From NCBI GenBank assembly GCA_003225315.1, contig QHZD01000049.1:1-36317 (forward strand): a stretch of DNA of 36,317 nucleotides, written 5' to 3'. The notes below the pieces were generated by a model. The model saw nothing but the letters and a program-made list of their open reading frames with translations. It was not told the origin of the DNA and did not search any database. This DNA is from Acidobacteriota bacterium (lineage in GTDB: Bacteria; Acidobacteriota; Terriglobia; Acidiferrales; UBA7541). This document shows positions 24,164 through 31,798 of this stretch, piece by piece. A program made the translations under genes and the position numbers. Position 1 is the stretch's first letter; every line of letters starts with the position of its first letter.

Positions 24164-26092
24164 ATGTGCGGAATTTGCGGTATTTACGAATACAAAACCC
24201 AGCGGTCTGTGGACCAACAGATTCTGGACGACATGCTCCAGGTCTTGCACCACCGGGGCCCGGACGATGCCGGCTCGTTTCTGGACCGAGACCTTTCGAT
24301 GGGAATGCGGCGGCTTAGCATCATCGATCTGAATGGAGGGAAGCAGCCAATCAGCAACGAAGACGGGACCGTCGTGACTGTCTTCAACGGCGAAATTTAT
24401 AATTACCAGCTGCTGAGAGGACAGCTGGAAGCCCGGGGACATATTCTGGCAACTGCGAGCGATACCGAAGTAATCGTCCATCTTTATGAGGAATTCGGTG
24501 AGCAGTGCGTTCAGCACCTGCGCGGGATGTTTGGATTCGCCGTGTGGGATAAGCGCAAGCGGCGGCTCCTGCTGGCGCGTGACCGCCTCGGAATTAAACC
24601 TTTGTATTACACGCAAGCCGGCGGCAGGTTGATTTTTGGGTCCGAGATTAAGGCGATTCTCCAGCATCCCTCCGTTAAAGCAGCCCTAAACACCGAAGGG
24701 CTGAACAATCTCTTATCGCTGAAATATGTTCCAGCGCCACAAACGATGTTTGAGGACATCTATGCGCTCCCGCCTGGAAGCATCCTCAAGTGCGACGCGA
24801 ATGGCGTGGAAGTACGCCGATATTGGGACTTGTCTTTTGCCAATCATCATGATGGCAATATTCGGGAAGAAGAATACGCCGAACGACTGGAAGCCTTGAT
24901 GCGCGAGTGCGTGAAGATGCACCTCATCAGTGACGTTCCCTTCGGAGCGTTCCTGAGCGGAGGGCTCGATTCCAGCACTATCGTTGCGTTAATGAGTCAG
25001 TTCCTGAATGAGCCGGTGAAGACTTACTCGGTAGGATTTGAAGGCCAGGGGCAAGCGTTCAGCGAACTTCCTTATGCCCGTGTGGTCGCAAACAGATTTC
25101 GGACCGACCATCACGAGGTTTTCATCCGCCCCGCACACCTCGTAGACCTCGCCCAAAAAGTTGTCTGGCATTTGGATCAGCCGCTCGCGGAACACGCGAC
25201 ACTGGCCAACTACATGGTCGCAGAGCTAGCCGCGCGCGACGTAAAGATGGTCCTTACGGGAGAGGGCGGTGACGAGCTCTTCGCGGGATACGCGCGATAC
25301 AGCGGTGAACGGCTCTCACCCTTCTTCCAAAAGATTCCCAAGGCCGCAAAATCATTCGCGCTGGCCGCAGGTTCGCGACTTCCTGGATTGCGCCGCCAAA
25401 AGCTGGCTCTTTACGCGCTAAGCCAGTCTGAGGAAGTCACTCGATTCGTAAATTGGTTCCCACTCTTCAATTCAGAGATGAAACAGGGGTTGCTCTCAAA
25501 GGACCTGAAGGCATCTTTGAGTGGCTACGATGCGGACTACGTGTTCGCGCAACACCTCGCGTCCACGAACGCCACCGCGTCCGTCAACCGCATGCTTTAC
25601 GTGGACACAAAACTCTGGCTGCCCGATCTCTTGTTAGCAAGGGGAGACAAGATGAGCATGGCCGTATCCCTTGAAGCTCGCGTACCATTGCTGGATCACA
25701 AGCTCGTGGAGTTTGCCGCTTCTCTGCCACAGAACCTGAAGTTGAAGGGCCTAGTTCGGAAGTACTTGTTAAAGAAGGTGAGCCAGCGTTGGCTTCCTCG
25801 AGAGATCATTCATCGAAAGAAGCAGGGCTTTCCGATGCCCTCCTCCCTATGGCTTCGCAATGAGGCGCGATCTTTTGTAAGGGACCTTCTCTCTCCTTCT
25901 GTGTTGAGGAGGCGAGGACTCTTCAATCCGGCCTTCGTTGAGAATCTGATTCAGCAACACGAGAACGGTTTCGCCGATCACGGTTCGCTTCTATGGGGAC
26001 TAATGAACGTGGAACTGTGGCAACGCGTCTTCATGGATTCCCGAGTGCAACCGCAGCGAAGGGCTGGAGCGTTGGCCGCTCAGGCGGTATGA
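24164..26092 (+). CDS. Asparagine-synthase-type glutamine amidotransferase (second copy)
   Basis: The 642-residue protein starts MCGICGIYEY with Cys2 as nucleophile. It keeps HHRGPDDAG, FNGEIYNYQ and ASDTEVIVHLYEEFG in the glutaminase domain, SGGLDSS at residues 265-271, and TGEGGDELFAGYARY in the synthetase domain. It has the same architecture as the copy at 21068-23047, but the two are diverged paralogues, so they probably serve different acceptors or are not simple backups. The stop overlaps the next gene's start as ATGA. The pairing with a GT4 gene between the copies suggests both act on the same glycan. Free asparagine synthesis is the less likely alternative in this context. Confidence 0.92.
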   Translation: MCGICGIYEYKTQRSVDQQILDDMLQVLHHRGPDDAGSFLDRDLSMGMRRLSIIDLNGGKQPISNEDGTVVTVFNGEIYNYQLLRGQLEARGHILATASDTEVIVHLYEEFGEQCVQHLRGMFGFAVWDKRKRRLLLARDRLGIKPLYYTQAGGRLIFGSEIKAILQHPSVKAALNTEGLNNLLSLKYVPAPQTMFEDIYALPPGSILKCDANGVEVRRYWDLSFANHHDGNIREEEYAERLEALMRECVKMHLISDVPFGAFLSGGLDSSTIVALMSQFLNEPVKTYSVGFEGQGQAFSELPYARVVANRFRTDHHEVFIRPAHLVDLAQKVVWHLDQPLAEHATLANYMVAELAARDVKMVLTGEGGDELFAGYARYSGERLSPFFQKIPKAAKSFALAAGSRLPGLRRQKLALYALSQSEEVTRFVNWFPLFNSEMKQGLLSKDLKASLSGYDADYVFAQHLASTNATASVNRMLYVDTKLWLPDLLLARGDKMSMAVSLEARVPLLDHKLVEFAASLPQNLKLKGLVRKYLLKKVSQRWLPREIIHRKKQGFPMPSSLWLRNEARSFVRDLLSPSVLRRRGLFNPAFVENLIQQHENGFADHGSLLWGLMNVELWQRVFMDSRVQPQRRAGALAAQAV

Positions 26093-27438
26093 GGTTAGCC
26101 GCATCACCAAAAGTTGCGATGGAGCATCGCATGAACAGGCCCCCGAATAATCGAATTCTCATGTTGCTGGAAAATATGACCTTCCCTCAGGACCTGCGAG
26201 TCCGCCGGGAGGCAAATGCATTGTATGCGGCAGGCTATCGAGTGACGGTTATCTGCCCCGCCGGCAATGACCAGCCATATCGCGAAACAGTGAACGGAGT
26301 TAGCGTATATCGCTATCCGGCGCCACGGGCTGCCATCGGTTTTCTGGGATACCTTTGGGAGTACGGCTGGTCCATGGCAGCCAGTTTTTTTCTAACGGCA
26401 CTGGTTTTCCTAACTGAAGGCTTTGATGCTATCCATGCGCATAATCCGCCGGATACCTTTGTCTTTATCGCTATGCTTTACAAGTTGTTCGGCAAACGTT
26501 TTGTCTATGACCATCACGACCTGTCTGCGGAAATGTATCAAGCCAGGGTATCCGGCCGCGGGAATCCCGTTGTCTATCGCGTGCTCATATGGCTGGAGAA
26601 TCTGACCTGCTTTTTTGCCGATCACGTTATCGTCACGAATGAATCGTACAAAAGGTTCGCCGTGGAACGCGGACGTGTGCCGGAAACCCGTATAACCATC
26701 GTTCGCAATGGAATCGAGCTGAGCAGTCTCAATGGCAGCGAGCCTGACCGTGGTTTACGAGGGATGGGAAAGACGATCATCGGCTTTGTGGGCGTCATGG
26801 GCTTTCAGGACGGTGTCGACTGTCTGCTGCGGGTTCTTCAACACCTTGTCCATGATCTGCGCCGAACTGATTTTCATTGCGTACTCATCGGCGGCGGAGA
26901 TGCCTGGGCAAGCCTGAAGGCGCAGGCACATCAGCTTGGCCTTGACGAACACGTGCAGTTCATGGGGTTCATCTTCGGCGAGGAACTTCGCCGCTATCTC
27001 TCCGCCGCGGATATCTGTGTGGATGCCTCGCCGTCTAATCCGTACACCAATCATTCCACTATGTTCAAGATTATGGAGTACATGTCGCTGGGAAAACCGA
27101 TTGTTGCCTTTGATTTGACGGAGCATCGGTTCACCGCACAGGATGCGGCAGTCTACGTACCTGCAAATGACGAAAGCGCTTTTGCTAGAGCGATCGCACA
27201 GCTTATGGACGATCCGCAACGCCGGGCGGCTCTCGGAGAGGTTGGCCCTCGCAGGATAAAGACGCAATTGGCATGGGAATATTCGATTCCCAATCTTCTG
27301 CGCGCTTACCGGCTGGTTCTTCCTCGAGCAGCCCAAATAGAGGGGCAGGTTTCCCAACAGCCCATTAGCACGGTTCAGCCGCAACATTCGTCACTTGCAC
27401 AAGCGCCGAGCTATAAATCAGGGAACTGGGCGGACTGA
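26089..27438 (+). CDS. GT4-family glycosyltransferase
   Basis: The 449-residue product is a GT-B enzyme: RILMLLENMTFPQDLRVRRE at the N-terminus, DAIHAHNPPDTFV, YDHHDLSAEMYQ, then the donor domain with VRNGIEL and GFVGVMGFQDGVD, and the C-terminal EX7E region around 314-342 (SPSNPYTNHSTMFKIMEYM). A hydrophobic stretch near residues 88-104 may lie against the membrane. I use ATG 26089 because it forms an ATGA overlap with the preceding stop; ATG 26131 has a better GGAG ribosome-binding site six bases upstream and would give 435 residues, starting MNRPPNNRILML. It should add a residue to the lipid-linked unit in the cytoplasm. Confidence 0.88.
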   Translation: MRLAASPKVAMEHRMNRPPNNRILMLLENMTFPQDLRVRREANALYAAGYRVTVICPAGNDQPYRETVNGVSVYRYPAPRAAIGFLGYLWEYGWSMAASFFLTALVFLTEGFDAIHAHNPPDTFVFIAMLYKLFGKRFVYDHHDLSAEMYQARVSGRGNPVVYRVLIWLENLTCFFADHVIVTNESYKRFAVERGRVPETRITIVRNGIELSSLNGSEPDRGLRGMGKTIIGFVGVMGFQDGVDCLLRVLQHLVHDLRRTDFHCVLIGGGDAWASLKAQAHQLGLDEHVQFMGFIFGEELRRYLSAADICVDASPSNPYTNHSTMFKIMEYMSLGKPIVAFDLTEHRFTAQDAAVYVPANDESAFARAIAQLMDDPQRRAALGEVGPRRIKTQLAWEYSIPNLLRAYRLVLPRAAQIEGQVSQQPISTVQPQHSSLAQAPSYKSGNWAD

Positions 27439-27522
27439 GGCGAACGTTCCCGAAGCCTGCTTCTGTTCCTCGTCGACACTCTCTTTGCGATGTGGATCTA
27501 AAAATTTCCGGAGGTAAGTTAC

Positions 27523-28566
27523 TTGAAGGTTTTCTGCGTCGATCCTCGGACTGACCCATTGTGGTGCAGGCTGGTCACGCACGCCCCAAGCAGCGTTTTT
27601 CACTCGCCGAGCTGGATGCGCGTGCTCTCGAACACCTATGGATGGGAACCGAGCGCTTATCTTATGCTCAATGACCGGGGAGAACCTCAGGCTGGCTTAC
27701 CTTTTTGCAAGATTTCAGACATGTTAGGAGAACGAATCGTTGCGCTTCCATTTTCGGATTACTGCGACCCGCTAGTAAGTGACGAGCAATCCTGGCGCCT
27801 CCTTATCGATCGTTTGCTGCCCGATTGCTGCCCCATCAACCTGCGTTGCTTGCACAACAGCCTGCCGCTTGGCGACGAACGGTTCACCCTCGCAAAGCAA
27901 GCCAAGTGGCACCGCCTAGACCTGCGCCCGGAACTCGAAACATTGTGGACTGCGATGCACGATTCCACACACCGCGCCATTCGTAAGTCGGAGCGGGCGG
28001 GGCTCACTGTTCGTGTCGCCGAGTCAGTGCAGGAACTGCGTTTCTTTTTTGAGATGCACTTGAAAGTGAGGAAGTATAAATACGGTCTTCTCGCGCAACC
28101 TTATAGTTTCTTTCAGAATATCTGGCGGCAATTCGTGGATGCGAATCACGGATTTCTGCTTCTGGCGATTCACGAGGATAAGATTGTGGCCGGTGATTTC
28201 TTCCTGGATTGGAAAGACACGCTCTACTACAAGTTCAATGCGTCCCTCCATGACGACCTTTCTTCTCGGCCGAACGATTTGCTGATCTGGGAAGGGATTC
28301 AACGCGGAAAGGAGCGGGGTTTTTCGTATTTGGATTTTGGCTTGAGCGACATCGACCAGGAAGGATTGGTGCGTTACAAGCGTAAGTTCGGAACGGAGGA
28401 AAAGACCATTTCCTTTCTTCGGCACGCGCCCAACGGTCCGGCGACCCCGGCCGAGATGGAATTGAGACAACTCCTGGGCACGCTGACGAATCGATTCACC
28501 GACCATATGGTCCCCGATCGCGTCACCGAGAAGGCTGGTGAAGACCTCTATCGGTTATTTACTTAA
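27523..28566 (+). CDS. FemAB/GNAT-like acyltransferase of the EPS locus
   Basis: The 347-residue protein resembles FemAB-like proteins found in exosortase-type EPS loci: an N-terminal GNAT-like half (SPSWMRVLSNTYGWEPSAYLML, ALPFSDYCDPLVS), a central basic helix MHDSTHRAIRKSERAGLTVR, and a second half with LLAIHEDKIVAGDFFLDWKDTL (shortened here to motif scale), RPNDLLIWEGIQRGKERG and YLDFGLSD. FemAB proteins move aminoacyl groups onto peptidoglycan precursors; the EPS versions may acylate amino sugars, which would fit the upstream aminotransferase. The start is TTG 27523, preceded by GGAGGT at 27510-27515 with seven-base spacing; no ATG lies near. The stop overlaps that of the convergent beta-helix gene in the bases TTAA. 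Confidence 0.82.
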   Translation: MKVFCVDPRTDPLWCRLVTHAPSSVFHSPSWMRVLSNTYGWEPSAYLMLNDRGEPQAGLPFCKISDMLGERIVALPFSDYCDPLVSDEQSWRLLIDRLLPDCCPINLRCLHNSLPLGDERFTLAKQAKWHRLDLRPELETLWTAMHDSTHRAIRKSERAGLTVRVAESVQELRFFFEMHLKVRKYKYGLLAQPYSFFQNIWRQFVDANHGFLLLAIHEDKIVAGDFFLDWKDTLYYKFNASLHDDLSSRPNDLLIWEGIQRGKERGFSYLDFGLSDIDQEGLVRYKRKFGTEEKTISFLRHAPNGPATPAEMELRQLLGTLTNRFTDHMVPDRVTEKAGEDLYRLFT

Positions 28567-30020
28567 AGCTGTCGGCGGGACTGGTAAGCCCCTAGGTCAA
28601 AAGGTCCTCCACGGGGACGCTTATTGCCATCGATGTCCGTATAGACGTATTTCCTTAAGTCCGTGATGATGTTTTTCGGCAATTTGGGCAGAGCCGTGGG
28701 GTCGATGCCCCTGCCAATCGCACGGCTGGACGGCGACAAAGCCAAGCCGTTTCCTATCCGAGAGGGGTGCGGGACACTCGCATACTGGCCGGGAAGCTTA
28801 AGATCAAGTACAGGTGCATGGACAAAGAGGAGATCTGCTTCAATGAGTTGCGAAGGGTCTGAATAAACGAAATTGTTGGGGGCTCCGAAGTATGAGTCCG
28901 AGTAATAAAGGATGTCGCTGTTGGGATTCTTCTGCTCGTAGGGTGGCTGATCGCTCTTCCAGGCTACGGCGATGTTGTTGATAAATCTCCCGTTCTTGGA
29001 ATTGTTTGTCGTAAGAGAGCCGGCGTTTTTCACTTCGGGGTCGAGATTGTTCTTGTAACAGGTGTTGTTCACGATCCAGAAGTTTGTAACAACATACGCG
29101 ACGATACATCTTCCCCCGTTCCCGTAAACCACATTGTTGATGACTAGCGCGGGGGGTGTATCAGCAGAGTCGTAATCGTACGAACCGTTGCTGAGGTCCA
29201 AGATGATCCCGTTTCCATCAGTGTGATGGCTGGACCCGTCGTATTCTCCAGCGACGATGTTGTTGGAGATTATGTTGTGAAACCCGGAATAGGAGTCGAA
29301 CCACCGCGTACTATTGAAGGAGATCCCGCTGGTCCAGCCATAATCGCCGGGTACCGCCGTAGTCAAAGGCATGTATCCGTTGTGATGAACGACGTTGTGA
29401 TCGGCGGTGAGGTAGTCGCAGTTGATGGAGGCGATGCCGGAACCACCGGTATTGGAGATGGAGTTCGAGATGAAACGAAGGTGATGGGAACCGCGGCAGA
29501 AAAAGCCGTCGGCGGCGTTGCCTCTGCCATCTAGGTTGAACCCACGGAATTCGAGATAAGCAGGGTTGGAAGGGAAACTGCCGCCGCCGATATAGAACAT
29601 AGCGGAAGCGTCGGCTGGGCCATTCCAGACAATGTTGACGGGACCATCTCCATAATTCCTGTAGGCGATCCAAGAAGAGGCCGTGCCGCTAGAGCGTGGC
29701 TTGAAGGACGAGTTCAGAGAGTAATCGCCGCCGAGAAGACAGACGATCGATCCGGGCCTTGCGACGGCAGCGGCGCCGGAGAGTGACTTTGGTGAAGTGG
29801 TGCTTGTGCCGGAATTGACGTCCTTTCCTGCTGGCGAAACAAAGAGCGTGCAGTTGGCAGAGGATGATCCAGGGTTCGCAACGATGCCCCCGGGGACATG
29901 CCTCAGGACATATGTCAGCAACAGTAGGAAGGCGACGATGCCAAGCGAGGTCAAAAGAAGAATCCCTCGACCTGGGCGTTCTTGAAACGCGCGGTTGCCC
30001 CTTGGAGGATTCCTATCCAT
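28563..30020 (-). CDS. Membrane-anchored right-handed parallel beta-helix protein (polysaccharide lyase-like)
   Basis: The 485-residue protein has a short basic N-terminus, a membrane segment or uncleaved signal (about 20-41), and then an extracytoplasmic beta-helix. The opening CTLFVSPAGKDVNSGTSTTS followed by GSIVCLLGGDYSLNSS is typical of pectate-lyase-like beta-helix proteins, and the body has Asn-ladder repeats such as FISNSISNTGGSGI, ADHNVVHHNG, NIISNNIVAG and WIVNNTCYKN. The C-terminus ends in DIDGNKRPRGGPFDLGAYQ. It may cleave or bind the locus polysaccharide; catalytic residues cannot be assigned by eye. It is transcribed against the EPS operon, within the locus. A close paralogue begins to appear at the right window edge. 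Confidence 0.85.
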   Translation of the reverse strand: MDRNPPRGNRAFQERPGRGILLLTSLGIVAFLLLLTYVLRHVPGGIVANPGSSSANCTLFVSPAGKDVNSGTSTTSPKSLSGAAAVARPGSIVCLLGGDYSLNSSFKPRSSGTASSWIAYRNYGDGPVNIVWNGPADASAMFYIGGGSFPSNPAYLEFRGFNLDGRGNAADGFFCRGSHHLRFISNSISNTGGSGIASINCDYLTADHNVVHHNGYMPLTTAVPGDYGWTSGISFNSTRWFDSYSGFHNIISNNIVAGEYDGSSHHTDGNGIILDLSNGSYDYDSADTPPALVINNVVYGNGGRCIVAYVVTNFWIVNNTCYKNNLDPEVKNAGSLTTNNSKNGRFINNIAVAWKSDQPPYEQKNPNSDILYYSDSYFGAPNNFVYSDPSQLIEADLLFVHAPVLDLKLPGQYASVPHPSRIGNGLALSPSSRAIGRGIDPTALPKLPKNIITDLRKYVYTDIDGNKRPRGGPFDLGAYQSRRQL

Positions 30021-30212
30021 GGCCGGACGCGCCTTTTCTATGATTTCGTAGCTTCATCCGGTGCGGGTTCCGTCAATCAAACGCCCACGAACCACGCAGC
30101 GATGCATTGCAGGGGGAGATCACAACCTATGCTGCGATCAATCGGTAAGACTTCGCCATCCGGTAAATTCCGGAATTCACGGCTAGAAAAACTCCTCACC
30201 TAGAGCCCTTTG

Positions 30213-31646
30213 ATGTCTCTGAACTTCCGCAAAACGGGCGGCAACGCCCTTTCGATCCTCACAAGCGATGCGATGAACCGGGCGACAAGCTTTGTCTTGT
30301 ACGCTCTGGTGGCTCGACACCTTGGCGCGCACGAGTTCGGCCAGCTTTCGTTGGCACTCACTCTGTTCTACATCTTCCAGGTACTTGCCGTAGCCGGTCT
30401 CAAGACACTCATCATCCGTCAGGTCACAATCGATCGGAGCCAGACAAGCCGGTATTACACCACGGGCTGCGCTATTGTGACGCTCTCTTCTTTTTCTTCC
30501 TTGGCATTGTTGTTTGGTTTCGTTCGTTTAATGCATTATCCGGCAGACACAACCCTTGTCATCTTGCTTACCTGCATTGGGCTGCTTCCTTACGCAATTT
30601 CAGCGATCTGCGAAGGAATTTTTCAAGCCTGGGAGCGAATGTATCTCATTCCTTACGTGAATGTGCCTGTGAATGTCGCCAAGGTCAGCTGCGCATTTCT
30701 GCTTCTAACGAGGAAAAACGGATTATATGCGGTCGTCCTGATTCTACTGTCGTCCCTCGTTGTCGCGGCCCTGACGGAAGTCTGGATGCTCTTCCGAAAA
30801 TTCCCCGTGCATATGGAGCTGGTTGACTATTACTTTTGTCTGGCCACTTTTCGGTCAGCGGTCACGTTCCTTGGTATTGACGGCACAATCGCGGTAATGA
30901 GCAGCTTGAATGTTCTGCTTCTTTCGAAATTGGCGACAGAAACGGAAGTTGGCCTTTACAGCGCGGCGACGCAGTTGATGGTACCGCTGCTGCTCGTTTA
31001 CCAGAGCATTGGGCAAAGCGTGTTTCCACTCATGTGCCGAAAGGTAGAGCCAGGTTTCCAGAGCCTGAAACGCATCTCAGCGCAAGTCATTGAAGTGCTG
31101 CTGATCCTGGCGCTTCCCGCGCTGGCTGGTCTGTTTTTCCTGGGCGATTGGGCTCTGTCAATCCTCTACAAGAATCCTGTGTTTCAGCAGGCGTTCCCTG
31201 CATTGCGAATTGTAGCTTGGGTTCTGATCTCGCAAGTGTTCACGAGTGTTCTAGGTCAGGCGCTTGTGGCCAGCCATCGTGAGAAAATTACATTGAGAAT
31301 CGTCGCTGTAGATACGCTTGTCAATCTGCTGGTCGGCTGGCCCCTGATCCGCGTCCTCGGCTTGCGTGGCGCGGCGATCGCGTTGCTGGCGACGAGATTG
31401 GTAGATTGTTGCCAGCACTACGTTCCAGTCTCGCGGCTTTTCGGTGGGATCCCGCTCGCGCAGATCATTTGGAAGCCGATTATTGCGGGCGTATGCATGA
31501 CGGCATATCTTCTTCTCTCCTCGACTCAGGCAGGAGTTCTGAGAAGTGTTTCCGCGACGGCGATATACAGCGCTGCGTTGATTGTCTTGGCCATCTGGGC
31601 TTCTGGAGGTGTTCGCCATTTAAAGACAAGTACCTTCTTCTCTTGA
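30213..31646 (+). CDS. Wzx-type flippase (polysaccharide biosynthesis/MATE-like membrane protein)
   Basis: The 477-residue product has about 12-14 hydrophobic segments. It opens with GGNALSILTSDAMNRATSFVLYALVARHLGAHEFGQLSLA, the standard beginning of Wzx/RfbX flippases, and has the family's LGLRGAAIALLATRLVDC region in the second half. Such proteins move lipid-linked repeat units across the inner membrane for polymerisation. ATG 30213 is preferred to TTG 30210. The gene diverges from the beta-helix gene over a 192-base region containing the palindrome AATTCCGGAATT (30166-30177). It is therefore outside the 10744-28566 run and needs its own promoter. It is the only flippase in the window, matching the single polymerase. 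Confidence 0.9.
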   Translation: MSLNFRKTGGNALSILTSDAMNRATSFVLYALVARHLGAHEFGQLSLALTLFYIFQVLAVAGLKTLIIRQVTIDRSQTSRYYTTGCAIVTLSSFSSLALLFGFVRLMHYPADTTLVILLTCIGLLPYAISAICEGIFQAWERMYLIPYVNVPVNVAKVSCAFLLLTRKNGLYAVVLILLSSLVVAALTEVWMLFRKFPVHMELVDYYFCLATFRSAVTFLGIDGTIAVMSSLNVLLLSKLATETEVGLYSAATQLMVPLLLVYQSIGQSVFPLMCRKVEPGFQSLKRISAQVIEVLLILALPALAGLFFLGDWALSILYKNPVFQQAFPALRIVAWVLISQVFTSVLGQALVASHREKITLRIVAVDTLVNLLVGWPLIRVLGLRGAAIALLATRLVDCCQHYVPVSRLFGGIPLAQIIWKPIIAGVCMTAYLLLSSTQAGVLRSVSATAIYSAALIVLAIWASGGVRHLKTSTFFS

Positions 31647-31798
31647 CGGAATAGCACCAGGAAGAAACTAGCCGAGAGGACCGCTGCTTGGAGTACAAGT
31701 CAAGCGGAACAAGACTCTCCCACGTCCTGTTCATTTTCTTGTTCTTTGACCTCAACCGTGCCCGACCACCACTCCAGATCTGAAGACGAGTTAGGGCC

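Noticed and set aside
30166-30177. 12-base palindrome AATTCCGGAATT upstream of the flippase as an operator
   Set aside because: Palindromes of this length are expected several times in 36 kb by chance; no second copy supports it.
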